Below are positions 52,420 to 63,958 of a stretch of DNA of 64,000 nucleotides, in pieces. Origin of the DNA: Ostrinia nubilalis. Its lineage: Eukaryota > Arthropoda > Insecta > Lepidoptera > Crambidae. Each line of letters opens with the position of its first letter. Position 1 is the stretch's first letter. The translations under genes were made by a program, and so were the position numbers. The stretch lies in the NCBI RefSeq assembly GCF_963855985.1, contig NC_087093.1, forward strand, positions 15,019,001-15,083,000, written 5' to 3'. Below the pieces are notes generated by a model, which worked only from the letters and a program-made list of their open reading frames with translations, made no database searches and was not told where the DNA came from.

Positions 52420-53703
52420 GTATCCAGTTCTCACAACGAATTCAGATAGCGAAAAAATAAGTTTAACTAAACGCAAAACTTTAATTTGATTAACAGAACA
52501 ATAAACATACTAATCATGTGGTTCCTATTTTATCCGTTGAAGATTTCTTGAAATTATGTTTACTAATCTTTTTTTTTCATTTGGCCTTTTGTCTCATGCA
52601 AAGTTTCAACATTCAACCAAACGCTACGCCTTTATTAAAGGGAAACGGTCGTTTGTTTTTTGGAAGTTTACAAAATAAATAAAACGCGTTGATTTGATTT
52701 TAAGTTGGAAAGTGTAGCCGACCGCGTCAGCCGTTTAGTTCAGTCAACACGCCACATTTCATGTCGCTTTCAATTTGGTGGGCAATAATTTCACCTGGCG
52801 GAATTAAGTTTTGAGGTTGGTCAATTAAGCCACGTTAGTTTTATTAAAACATCCAAGATTCTTTATGAAAATCTAGATTGTTGAAGACTGGTTAACTTTG
52901 TTCGTAAATTAAATTACTTTTTGTACTACTTTACCTACGTGTGCACAAAGAACTGCTGTGCACGTATTTAGGTAGTTGTTTGTTAATTATAATAACCCGC
53001 ACATACAAACAATGGTAAAATATTAAATAATCGTAAAAATGTCTGATTAAGACTCAAAACAGATGAACAATATTTCGATTGGCATCAGTTGTCATTGAAA
53101 TAAAAGCCTATTTCAAAAAAAAATATTACTATTATTACCTTTAGTATTTGTCCTGTAAAACATTTCCAGTTGGACACCCTATCAAGTTTTCGCCCTAAGG
53201 ATACTGCATTCATAGAAGAGCTCTCCGCAGCACCATTCATTGTGATGATTGCTCCGCGCCGTTGTGCTTCGCTGGCGTTCGTACTCGAAAAAATGCGACT
53301 TTGAATGGAAGAGAACAGTCCCGAATATCTTTTAACAGACAGTTTTTGAAGTCTTTGGTTTGAAATGTCCTTGAAATAAATGTTATGTGGATACTTGAGT
53401 AAGATTTTGCCGCAAGGACACTATTTTTTTTGGACACTCTACAGCTCTATTCATGAGACGATTGGTCCGCTTTAGTGTGAACTCTATCATTGTCTTGGCC
53501 CAAAAAACGTCTCAAATGATAGACGAAAAACTCGGTGTTACAAATAATTGTTAAAGGTGTCTCAATATTAGGATGTTTTAAAAGCTGAATTTCCTGAGTT
53601 TATTATGTGGCTAGAGTTATAAACAATCCTGTAAAAAATAGAAGATAATTATACTCTACAAGCCGCCACCGCAGAACATTGAAACAGAGAAAGAGATGAT
53701 TAT
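52420..53703. other. Unassigned stretch
   Basis: No gene or repeat recognised. 52695-52800 (GCCGACCGCGTCAGCCG, TTTCACCTGGCGGAATTAAG) is a motif-richer patch. Confidence 0.4.
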
Positions 53704-53816
53704 AGCTGGGTTGCATCATCTTAGTTTAACATTAACAAAAGTCTGTCAAACTCCATACAAAAAAGCACCGGTTATCGTTATAGTTACGGTTAACGTCAGG
53801 TTGTGCAACTCAGCCT
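53704..53816. mobile_element. MITE, GGCTGGGTTGCACCA family (copy 3)
   Basis: AGCTGGGTTGCATCATCTTA at the left and GTTGTGCAACTCAGCCT at the right are inverted ends of a 113-bp unit with the same interior as copies 1 and 2. Confidence 0.8.
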
Positions 53817-54534
53817 GAGGCGTCTTGTGAATGTCCTGGCCGGTGACACTCGCTGTGGAATGAGACGGAACTTTGAATAGGAGTGTAATTTTACGTCACC
53901 ACATGTGGGAGTGTAAAAATAAAAAAAATACTCCGAGACAAGCATCTAATTTACCATCTGTAAAGAAGGAACTGGGAATGGATAAAATATGATTTCTTAA
54001 TACGCTTTACCACCTACTAATTAACTCTAAGCTGCTTAATGCTAGTCTACACCCACCCCTTAATATCCAGTGTAATTACAAAATTTTCCACGGCATATTA
54101 CAATCGAGCATAAAAACCTGCGATTTAATATGGCACTTATTTTCTTCAGCATACGGGTACTAAGAAAGATGTCTGCGTCGGATTTTGTTCAAATTACAAG
54201 CCCTTACTCATATTCTCGGGAAGCATTTTCCCGTGGCACGTCGACTCAATTCCGTGCCAGGTGAGATCAAAGACTGCCCTTAAGGACCTTTTAGAACGAG
54301 CAAAACGTGAAGAACTGTGAGCAAATAACGACAGTCAAAAGAGAAATGCTCCTCTATGGCGCCACACTGCAGTTGGATGCGGTATTTCCTACAGAAGCAC
54401 AAATCACAGCACTTCAGGGTAAACATTGTGGAATTTTATATTTTATACTTGCTATTTTGCAACCAAAAATGTTATAGTCCAGTGCGGTTGACTGTACACG
54501 TAATTTTTATAGTAATTATTGTAATTATCTCCAA
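53817..54534. other. Unassigned stretch
   Basis: Nothing recognised. Confidence 0.4.
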
Positions 54535-54640
54535 TCCGTCTTGCCAGCGCGTAGGGAGGGAGTGTAGGTCAAGTCTTTCATTTGCTATTGGTGAATTGAA
54601 GAGCTCTTGTAGTAGGGACTGGCTTGATGATGATAATGTA
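54535..54640 (+). repeat. LINE end with GATGATGATAATG tail
   Basis: CCGTCTTGCCAGCGCGTAGG, GTAGGTCAAGTCTTTCATTT and GGACTGGCTTGATGATGATA form an RTE-like 3' end related to 23261-23345 and 48978-49070. Confidence 0.55.
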
Positions 54641-54686
54641 CAAGTGATTTCTTCTTACATCTCACCTTACCTTGGGATAACCATTA

Positions 54687-55008
54687 TCCCATCAAAAACA
54701 ATACTTGTCAAAAAAACCAAGTCTCGCAACTCAGTTGTTCTACAGTAAAAAGTTGTGAGATCCATGTAATACCAAGTCCAGGCCAGGAAATCTTTAACGT
54801 TTTACATAAATTAATTATTGACTTGGCCATCGCACTAAATAATTTAATTTACACGTGTTTTCATGCGATGGCCAAGTCAATATATTTATGTAAAACGTTA
54901 AAGATTTCCTGGCCTGGACTTGGTATTACATGGATCTCACAACTTTTTACCGTAGAACAACTGAGTTGCGAGACTTGGTTTTTTTGACAAGTATTGTTTT
55001 TGATGGGA
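54687..55008. repeat. Long near-perfect hairpin
   Basis: 54687-54834 and 54864-55008 are reverse complements over about 145 bp, with a few mismatches and one small indel, and are separated by 29 nt. The arms start TCCCATCAAAAACAATACTT and meet at GACTTGGCCATCGCA. The left arm overlaps a 130-codon open frame at 54356-54748 that I regard as chance. No terminal target duplication was resolved. Confidence 0.9.
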
Positions 55009-55119
55009 TCTCATTTCTTTTTGTATTTTGTAAACAGTTCTACTTTTTTCCTTTTCGGTACGAATTTCCGTTTTCTCTTTTCCGGTTCTACTTCTTGAGC
55101 TGAAAACTGGACCGAAATT

Positions 55120-55660
55120 GAAAATGTTACTCGACTTGGCGGGGACACTACCATGTGCCTTTATATTTAATTTTATATGATATTACAAACTTATTTAGGT
55201 AATTAGTTAAATATTTATAAAACTGGATCGAAATTGAAAAATTTTGCTCGACTTGGCGGTTGCACTACCGTGCCCCCAAATATTTTAGTTTTTCCTTGAT
55301 TCATACACCAAACACTACTTATATTCCAAATTTGAAGCTTCTAGGTCTGCTAGAAGTGCCTTAGAATTTTGATGATCGGTGAGTCAGTCAGTCAGTCAGT
55401 GAGTGACAAAATTAAGAAACTTTGACCCGTTATAATTCTTAAACTACTGGTTCAAATTGAATGAAATTTGAAATATACCGTGTCTTTATAATGCCTGCAT
55501 AGCTAATGAAAATTCAGCCTTCTAGTTTTATCCACAACGAAGTTACAGGCGGTCGAAAATGGCCTGAATTGCTTCGAGAAAAGGATGGTACGGCCGTGCC
55601 GCTTTTTTGCTCGACTTGGTGGGGGCACTGCCGTGCCCCCAGACCCACTTGTTACGGAAT
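55120..55660. repeat. CGACTTGGCGGGGGCACT repeat block
   Basis: The module CTCGACTTGGCGG..GCACTACCGTG occurs at about 55130, 55250 and 55612, the last followed by GCCGTGCCCCCAGACCCAC. A (GTCA)n run lies at 55382-55408. The first two are preceded by GAAATTGAAAA. It looks like a recurrent lepidopteran repeat with degenerate internal copies. Confidence 0.55.
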
Positions 55661-55851
55661 TCACTTTTTCTATCACTTATCTTAAATCAGTCATGATAAA
55701 TTTATCTCAAAACAATCGCTCCAAAACTTTATAGTTATTTACATCAGTGTACTTATAAGACTTGGACAGTACTGCGACACACCTCATCTTTCAAATGTTG
55801 CACATAAAAATAGTTTACACTACCCACATTAGTAAAAATATTTATGTAAAA

Positions 55852-55879
55852 ACTAGCGTTCTTTTAAAAGAACGCTAGT
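55852..55879. other. Perfect 28-bp palindrome
   Basis: ACTAGCGTTCTTTT followed by its exact complement, flanked more widely by ACCCACATTAG and CAAGTGGGT, so it may be the core of a 70-bp MITE. Confidence 0.65.
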
Positions 55880-56254
55880 AACAAGTGGGTTAAAATATAA
55901 TGTAACATTGCCAATAATTTGATTGTGGCTGGTCTACTGACTCTACTTTTAATAGTGAAACTCTTCCCTCTAGTACTGTGTACAATTAACAGTGTATGGA
56001 AATAAATATTCCCGCCTTTGTAAGGACTAGATGCGTGGAGCTAAAAATAAATCTTACTTCTGATTTTTCAGGCAAAAGATTTTAATAGATGTTTCTGGCT
56101 TTGTAAAATAGCTTATTAGGGTATAATTAAAATAGGAACTGATTTAGCTTTACATTTTCACCTACTATATTTAGGTGCGTATACGTTTTCTGACATTCGA
56201 TCTGCAATTAGATTATTCAGTTAATCGGTAATACTAAAAAAATCGATTAATCAG
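55880..56254. other. Unassigned stretch
   Basis: Nothing recognised. Confidence 0.45.
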
Positions 56255-56377
56255 AACTGAAGGCGAAGGTCGCGGGAAGAGCCTGGATGCGGGCAGCGCA
56301 GGACCGTTCATTGTGGAAAACCTTGGGGGCGGCCTTTGTCCAGCAGTGGACGTCTTTCGGCTGAAACGAACGAACTA
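56255..56377 (+). repeat. RTE-type LINE 3' end with CGAA tail
   Basis: GAAGGTCGCGGGAAGAGCCT, GGATGCGGGCAGCGCAGGAC and GGCCTTTGTCCAGCAGTGGA end in TTCGGCTGAAACGAACGAAC. It is the same subfamily as 39561-39775. Confidence 0.8.
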
Positions 56378-56585
56378 ATCAGAACTGACGGCCAATGGGG
56401 CAGCAATGTTCTAAAGTGGAGGCCACGTACCAGAAAGCGCAGCGTGGAACATCCAGCCCCGATGGATCGATGATCTCATAAAGGTAGCAGGAAGGCGCTG
56501 GATACAGACCGCTACCAACCGGTCAATAAGGAAATAATTGGGGGAGCAGTAGACGTCCTGGTTGAAATAATAATAATAATAATAT
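56378..56585 (+). pseudogene. RTE-type LINE ORF C-terminus, decayed, AAT tail
   Basis: CAGAACTGACGGCCAATGGG, CCACGTACCAGAAAGCGCAG, GGTAGCAGGAAGGCGCTGGA and CAACCGGTCAATAAGG follow the RTE ORF at 23613-23856, with a deletion in the GGCCT..CAGCAG part and an (ATA)n/(ATT) tail. It is immediately downstream of another RTE copy of a different subfamily. Confidence 0.75.
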
Positions 56586-56843
56586 TATATCAATTAATAA
56601 AACTATTATGAGGCAGCACTAGCACCATTGTTTCTCTTTAAACTATACCGAACTGCCCCTTTAAAATTACAGGGCGGGTTCGCTTAAATGAGTGCGAGGA
56701 CTTTCCAGCTGACCCAGTAAACGTTTTACATAATCAAAGCCGACGCAAGCTCGATTAATATCCGAGAGTGGATTGAACTGACGGCTATTATTACTGTAAG
56801 CGATTGAAAATAAAGCCTTTATTGGAAAATAAACCATCTTTTT
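56586..56843. other. Short unassigned stretch
   Basis: Nothing recognised. Confidence 0.45.
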
Positions 56844-58483
56844 TAGGGTTCCGTACCTCAAAAGGAAAAAACGGAACCCTTATAGGATCACTTTGTTGTC
56901 CGTCTGTCCGTCCGTCCGTCCGTCTGTCAAGACCCTTTTTCTCAGGAACGCGTGGAGGTATGAAGCTGAAATTTATATCAATTACTCAGGTCTACTGTCC
57001 CTTGAAGCTGTGAAAAAATCAAACTTCTAAGCCAACGCAATCAAAAGATACAGCCGTTTATGCCGCAAATTTTCGACACTTGCAAGGGAATCAAAACCTA
57101 CAGGGTGCTTCCCGTGAACTCAGAATCTTGAAATTTGGTACGAAGCAACGTCTTATAGCATAGATAAAGGAAAAATTACGAAAACCATAAATTTTTAGTT
57201 ACATCACATAATATATATTTTTTTAATAATTTTAAACTTACTACCCATTTCCTCATAAATGCGTAGAGGTATTAAATTGAAATTCATACCAAATACTCAG
57301 GTCTATAATACCTTTAAGCTGTAACAAAATCAAACTTCTATGTCAACGCAATCAAAAGAAACAGCAATTTAAGCTGCATATTTTGAAACTCGCAAGTACT
57401 CGCAAGGGAATCAAAACCTAAAGGGTACTTCCAGTCGACCTAGAATCTTGAAATTTGGCATGAAGCAGCGTTTTATAGCACACATAAAGGAAAAATTCCG
57501 AAAACCTTAAATTTTTAGTTACATTACAAAATATATATTTTTTAATAAATATAAACTTATTACTTTTTTCCTCATGAACGCGTAGAGCTATCAAGTTGAA
57601 ATTCATATCAAATACTTAGATCTAATTGCCTTTAACCCGTGAAAAAAAAAATTCTAAGTCAACGCAAAAACGCAAAACGCAAAAGTACAACCATTGATAC
57701 CGCATATTTTGAAACTCGCAACTACACGCAAGGGAATTAAAACCTAAAGACCACTTCCCGTTGACATAGAATCTCGAAATTTGGTAAGAAGCAATAGCTT
57801 ACAGCACAGGTAACAGAAAAATTCCGAAAAGCTTAAAATTTTAAGTGAAATATACCACCAAAAAAATTGTGATTGTAAACATAATTTTAGTTACAGCAAT
57901 GACCGCGAGTTATTATACTATGTATGGGGAGGGCAACATTTTTCAAGAATGAATCCCCAAAATGGAATTTCCACATATTTTTCATCCATAAACATGTTTC
58001 CGTTAATAAACAGTAGCACTACACGAAGTTGTACAACTATTGATAACGTTTTTTCGAACTTCAATGTTCAATGTGGTACTATTCATACCTTTTTCAGTCA
58101 CCATTTACAGGTCTGGTTCAAATTTAATACTTAATTAATATTTTTGAACCAGATTTCTAAATAGTGACTAAAAAACTTAGTAAATAAATAACTTTAATAA
58201 AAGAACTTTCGCAAGTCTGCTGCAAGGCTAGTATAAGTGTTTCAGTTATATTATAGATAAATGATATGTGTTAATATAAAATAAAGGGTTACTTAAACGA
58301 TAAAGAGATCTTTGTCTTAAATTTATGCTCCTCCATCTTTCCCCATTGTAATGTTATGAATTTCATTTTGCAATAAAAATACCGTAGTTATGACTCGATT
58401 GTCGTAATGAACGAACTTTGTAAACCTTGCAGGTTTGTACGGAACCCTCGGTGCGCGAGTCCGACTCGCACTTGGCCGGTTTT
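56844..58483 (-). repeat. CCGGCCAAG...GGAACCC repeat (copy 3), long form
   Basis: The left end is TAGGGTTCCGTACCTCAAAA, then a (CCGT)n run. The right end is CGGAACCCTCGGTGCGCGAG plus TCCGACTCGCACTTGGCCGG. It is about 1.6 kb versus 0.5-0.7 kb in the other copies because it contains three tandem units of about 310 bp (56950-57870). Confidence 0.75.
56950..57870. repeat. Three tandem units of about 310 bp
   Basis: Anchors GCGTGGAGGTATGAAG (56950), GCGTAGAGGTATTAAA (57261) and GCGTAGAGCTATCAAG (57580) start units sharing TGAAATTCATA, CAGGTCTA, CAACGCAATCAAAAGA, GCAAGGGAATCAAAACCTA and GAATCTTGAAATTTGG in order. The units are visibly diverged, so the amplification is old. Confidence 0.8.
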
Positions 58484-59462
58484 GTGTGATAAAGATTAGA
58501 TTCGATCAATGATTATGTCAATAAAGATTTTTTGTATATTTTTGCTACGAGAAAGCAATGAGGTAGAATCGTCTTGTTGTTAATTTCAAAATGGGCGTGG
58601 ACATCATAAATTTACTTTGAAGATGGCATCATTGATGACGTCAATCGATGATATGATGTTTTAAACCATTACAGGCTCTACTTATTATTTCATTGCAAAT
58701 AATTTATGGAGTAAGTTGAAAAATTTTGAACTGCTCAACCGAAACTTACTCTAAAAGTGTTTCTACTCGTACCTAGACCTAGTCCTGTCCTGTAAATATA
58801 ATATTTGCACAATAAATATACATAACAGCAAATTTGCATAATGACATAAAACATTAGGTCGCGTACAAAACATGAAATACGGTCGTGCGACGCCGTCTGT
58901 CATATTGCATCTAGGTACATTATTTTCCAAGACCAGAGAGCATAGAGTGCCTCGTTTGTGGTGTTTTGAAAAAGTCACATGGTGTTAAGATCGGTGTACA
59001 TTTACTGATCTCAACATTGCTATTAACTTTATATTCCAAAGATACGTTACCAATTTGACGTTGACAAGTGAGTCACTAATTTGTTTCTCTTATGTTGCCT
59101 TTGTGCAGTGTAAATGTAAAAGTTGTATGTTTTAATTCATCATAAGTAGGCAGCAAACCGCGCCTGAAAATGTCAAATTATACATTTACTGCAAAAAAAA
59201 TAACACTTAATATATGCAACTAACTATGTATCCTATACTACAGCATTTATCTAGATATGCCATCGTTTTTATACACAGTGACATGTACACTGAAAAAGTC
59301 TTAGTAAAAGATTTGTACCTATATTATTTTAAGTCTGTTGTTTATTTTGTGACGAATAAAGACTTTTCTATTCTATTTGAATTGCCTTTACTATTTATCT
59401 AAACCTGTTCCAACTGAGTCATATAAAAAATAAGCATTTCAGATTTTAAAAAGCAAAATATA
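58484..59462. other. Unassigned stretch
   Basis: No gene or repeat recognised. Confidence 0.45.
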
Positions 59463-60122
59463 CAGGATGTTTGGCGCATCGTGTGCCAAAATGATTTGGT
59501 GGATAGAATGGGTCATTTCCTATATTTTCAGCCCCCATAACACGTTCCATGCCAGGCGGCTACTTTTATATTAATTTTTTTAGTAATTTCACCAAAATAC
59601 CCAAATCGCATCATTTAATTTCGATTTAAAAAAAAACTACTAGTCGTAGCCTCAAAGTAAATATTTTGTTTTGACGTGCATTGATGTAGGGTTGCATCAA
59701 ATCTTAATTTACTGACAAATATCATCTAGTTTTTTTTAAATTCAGCTTTGAAGTTTTCCGAAAAGTTAAAAATAAACTGAACATTTAAGTTTACATAGCT
59801 ATAAATAAATAAATAAAAGAGATAGCGATCTTCGGACTTTATCAAAACTTCTCTAGTCTATCCCCATTTAAACGGTACACTAATCTTGTTTAAATAACAA
59901 CAATAACTTCACAAATTCCTTAAATTAGTGCATTGACTCTACTCGGATTGATTTGCGAAATTTGTGTTTATAGCCCCTTTTGTGTGAATAGCACGTTATT
60001 AAACACCTAACAGGTAAAAATTATTTATCTTATGCAATGTAAAAACCTTTTCCCTTTCGTTTTTCAATGTGGATTTCTTGAAATTAAAGACGAAAATAAT
60101 TATTTTGATCGTTTATTAATTA

Positions 60123-60386
60123 TTACAAATTTTGTTCAAAATGACCGTCTCGGCAACGTAGGTATACACTCACGACATCTTTTTCTAATTTTGACTGTTG
60201 TCGTATGCAGCCACATTTCTCTTTTTATTACTACAAAGGCGTTTTCTATTCGTTGTTGTAGTTCTTCTATTGTTTGAATCCGTTACGTACACCAGTTCTT
60301 TAGCTCGTCCCCAGACGTAAAAATCTAACGGAATTAGGTCTGGGGAACGTGCAGGCCACTGTATAGGGCCATCTCTTCCAATCCAA
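60123..60386 (-). pseudogene. Tc1/mariner-superfamily transposase C-terminus
   Basis: The minus strand encodes WIGRDGPIQWPARSPDLIPL followed by DFYVWGRAKELVYVT. The WPARSPDL.PLDF.LWG signature contains the third catalytic acidic residue of a widespread arthropod group of the superfamily. A frameshift leads to RIQTIEELQQRIENAFVVIK and a second to DGHFEQNL and a stop at 60123-60125, the usual GGHFEH-like C-terminus. The upstream two-thirds of the protein are missing. Confidence 0.85.
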
Positions 60387-60612
60387 GAGTAGAAAACGCC
60401 TTTGTAGTAATAAAAAGAGAAATGTGGCTGCATACGACAACAGTCAAAATTAGAAAAAGATGTCGTGAGTGTATACCTACGTTGCCGAGACGGTCATTTT
60501 GAACAAAATTTGTAATAATTAATAAACGATCAAAATAATTATTTTCGTCTTTAATTTCAAGAAATCCACATTGAAAAAACGAAAGGGAAAAGGTTTTTAC
60601 ATTGCATAAGAT

Positions 60613-61993
60613 CTCAGATCATAGAAAGAGAATAGATATGAAGTCGCGCGTAACTACAACGAGAACCAGTGTCCCCACATTTCCCCCACCACAGCACCCA
60701 CACACACATTCAACTGTGTAAAAACAAAGCGACTGAGAGTCTACGACAACATGTGCAACCGGCTTAAAAGTGCTGTGATTGGCCAGAAGGCGTGCCTTAT
60801 GGCCAATCAATGGCCGCGTGACGTGACGCACACTTTGAAAAAAGCAATTAGAGAGAAGAAAGATAAAATGGAGTCGATAAGATATCGATACTTTAAATCC
60901 TGGGGGCAAGGCTCGAAATTGGTTTAAAAAATGCTTGTATGAAAACCTTTTTATTATTATACGTTATTATTATGTTCTTTAACGATTTTTGCATGATAAA
61001 GGAGTCAGTTCCATTTTGTATGGACGATAAACTCAGAATCAATTATTGGGACTAAATGAAGTTACCTTATATTAATTTACCCCAACCAAAGCTAAATGTC
61101 GTTATCGATGGAGTATAGAAGTTATAGACTGACAAAGTTTGTATGAAAAGTCATGGGTTAAGTAGGTACTTGCGATTTTTACCAGTATTTACAATATTGG
61201 TAATATATTATTATTTACTTTAATAATAATAACAGGATCACTGTAATTATTATTAACTACTATCGCGCATTAACTTTTTAATTATGGCGAAATTCGTACC
61301 GCCTATGTTTATCAAAAATAATGCCTATATTAGGCTTTCAACTAGCTCTTATAGTAATTACATAGTTGACAGTTACTAATCCCTTCTACTATTGTTATTG
61401 TTTTTGTAAAAACTTAAAAATCGCAAGCAACTCATGATTTTTTCATTCAAAATTAGAAAATAGAAAATAATAATTTACTCTATTTATCGATAATAGGAAA
61501 CCGTATTAGAACACGAGCCCTGCACTATGTTACGACCGGCACATGCGGCCGTACTGTGTATTTTCACGCGTCAGTGGATATCGGAAGAAATAAAATACAT
61601 TGCGCAGTAGTTACGCATGACATAAAGTGGTTGCTAACTAAATCGTCAATGTACAACGTGTTTGAATTTTTATCACCACTAATTTCGATATCGCAGTAAA
61701 TGTCACGGCACTGAATTCGTTCGTAAAAATGTTTAGTTTTTTTTATTTATAAGCAAAATACCAATGGATTTGCAATACTTACATGTGGTAAATGACTTCA
61801 TTGTTCATGTAGTTCTTCGTTTCACTTATGTTATTGCACGTTACGGCGCATTATCCAACAATATCGGAGAACATTTCCTCAGTACGACTGAATCGCGACT
61901 AACCTGGCGTCGCGGGCGATGTTCGTTTCTGGGCATATCGCGGAGACACGCGCCACGCCCCCGTTTCACATCTATTCCCTTCTATGATCTGAG
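60613..61993. mobile_element. Nested element with 8-bp target duplication
   Basis: The inverted ends CTCAGATCATAGAAAGAGAA and TTCCCTTCTATGATCTGAG (about 31 bp of similarity) are flanked by CATAAGAT on both sides (60605-60612, 61994-62001). An 8-bp duplication fits hAT, P or Merlin-type transposition. No transposase was recognised in its 1,381 bp. The flanking palindrome arm becomes continuous when it is removed, which confirms both boundaries. Confidence 0.85.
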
Positions 61994-62565
61994 CATAAGA
62001 TAAATAATTTTTACATGTTAGGTGTTTAATAACGTGCTATTCACACAAAAGGGGCTATAAACACAAATTTCGCAAATCAGTCCGAGTAGAGTCAATGCAA
62101 TAATTTAAGGAATTTGTGAAGTTATTGTTATTATTTAAACAAGATTAGTATACCGTTTGAATGGGGATAGACTAGAGAAGTTTTGATAAAATCCAAAGAT
62201 CGCTATCTCTTTTATTTATTTTTTTATAGCTATGTAAACTTAAATGTTCAGTCCATTTTTAACTTTTCGGAAAACTTCAAAGCTGAATTTAAAAAAAACT
62301 AGATGATATTTGTCAGTAAATTAAGATTTGATGCAACCCTACATCAATGCACGTCAAAACAAAATATTTACTTTGAGGCTACGCCTAGTAGTTTTTTTTT
62401 AAATCGAAATTAAATGATGCAATTTGGGTATTTTGGTGAAATTACTAAAAAAATTAATATAAAAGTAGCCGCCTGGCATGGAACGTGTTATGGGGGCTGA
62501 AAATATAGGAAATGACCCATTCTATCCGCCAAATCATTTTGGCACACGATGCGCCAAACACCCTG

Positions 62566-62985
62566 TATAATGCTTCATTTCAAATCGAAGCTGTATCAAG
62601 CTGTCACTTTATTCGATTTGTTTTGCGAGATAAGCATTGACTTGACAATAAACAAAAACTCGCGAATTTATGGCGCCAACTAAAAATGACCGGTAAAATA
62701 ACGTTTTGTGTTCTGAGTTAGCATGGATTTTTTTGAAAATCTATTACGGATTGTCACAGTTTTTCAGCTCTGACATGATACATTGTCTATTCTGTTTATT
62801 TCAGACACTGGCTTTTTTTTTCATCCAAATTGCATCTGACTGTGTCCTGTCTGCATAGATGTAACTTAGTACCTACAAAATAGTTTTACTGTCACGGAAT
62901 TTTGAGAAGCGGGAAGGTGAATTTTTTTAATTACTATTTTTGTCCAAAATATTAATTAGGTTAATGTGGCAAAAGGGAGTCATCC
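62566..62985. other. Unassigned stretch
   Basis: Nothing recognised. Confidence 0.45.
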
Positions 62986-62993
62986 GTCCATAA

Positions 62994-63958
62994 TAGGGTT
63001 TCTGATTTCTCGACTAATTTTTTTTCTCGAGTTTCGAGAATTCTCGAGGCCAAAGTCTCGAGTTTTCTCGGGTCTCGAGTCTTTTAATTAAAACTGTCGA
63101 AATCGGTTGAAATTTAATAAAAATATAGGTTTTTTAATCTAATATACCTACTTTTATTGCACAACAATCAATATTAGAATTTAGTACCACTTATTTTGGT
63201 AAGGAAAGAAACAAAAAAATAAAATCTTCTTTCATAATTAATATTAACAAATAATCATAACAAAAGTCATAAAGTCGCGTGTACTTTAAGGATAAATAAC
63301 AATAAAAATCTGGAGCTACAATTGAATCGCTTGTTTTCCAAAGAACCAAGTCCAAATAGCAAAATTACGATAAATAGTTTTTTTTATAAACATTTATTTA
63401 TTTTATTCATGAATAGAACGGTAGTACCAATTACACTATTCAAACAAGACTTAACAAAGTTCAGAATAACGTTTAAGTACTTATAAACAATTTAACTTAA
63501 TAAAAAAACATAAAAAACTTTTCGATAATTTTTTAAATTACTTGATAAATTTTTAAATTTCTTAAAGAAAACGACTTCAATAAACTTTACGAGGAGCCAC
63601 GAGTACCTAACCTAACAGACAGTTAACAAATTTTTCAGTCTTTAAATCAGTCAGAGTTAAACATACATAATAAATATAGCATACTCGTAGGTGAACATTA
63701 ATACTTAGTTTCGATTGAGATCATTACTTGCAATACAAATCAGTTAAAAAAGGAAAGACTAGGCCAGTCTAAAAGCAACGTTAACCTATTAAATATTTAA
63801 AATCTTAATTTTATTTAAGAAAATAGGTTTTCAAGAATATTAAAGCTTCAAAATCGAAACTCGAGAATTCTCGAGCTCCGGTAATTTTTTTCTCGTCTCG
63901 AATGAAGCCAAATTTCTCGAGTTTTCTCGAGTTCGAGAAAGCTCGAGCAGAAACCCTA
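62994..63958. mobile_element. hAT-type non-autonomous element with CTCGAG repeats
   Basis: The inverted ends TAGGGTTTCTG and CAGAAACCCTA are flanked by a perfect 8-bp duplication GTCCATAA (62986-62993, 63959-63966), the hAT hallmark. Within about 110 bp of each end, CTCGAG or TTCTCGAG words are dense (at least three on the left, five or more on the right). hAT transposases are known to bind short subterminal repeats of this kind. The AT-rich interior has no coding sequence. Confidence 0.88.

Larger units (their letters stand above)
59463..62565. mobile_element. Palindromic Tc1/mariner-superfamily element (third), split by an insertion
   Basis: The ends CAGGATGTTTGGCGCATCGT and its complement are flanked by TA (59461-59462, 62566-62567). 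The left arm 59463-60248 (786 bp) pairs with 60390-60612 plus 62002-62565 (787 bp together). The right arm is interrupted by 60613-61993 and an 8-bp duplication. Removing these restores a 1,714-bp palindrome with a 141-bp spacer. The arms are copies of the 3' half of the parent: the transposase C-terminus and 3' terminus. The spacer carries the third catalytic residue region. Non-autonomous. Confidence 0.88.

Noticed and set aside
54356..54748. 130-codon plus-strand frame
   Set aside because: It runs through a LINE 3' fragment (54535-54640) and into the hairpin arm, so it is a composite of unrelated repeats.
60619..60909. 96-codon minus-strand frame
   Set aside because: It lies inside the nested 8-bp-duplication element, has no motif and includes low-complexity Val/Gly/Cys runs from CA-rich DNA.
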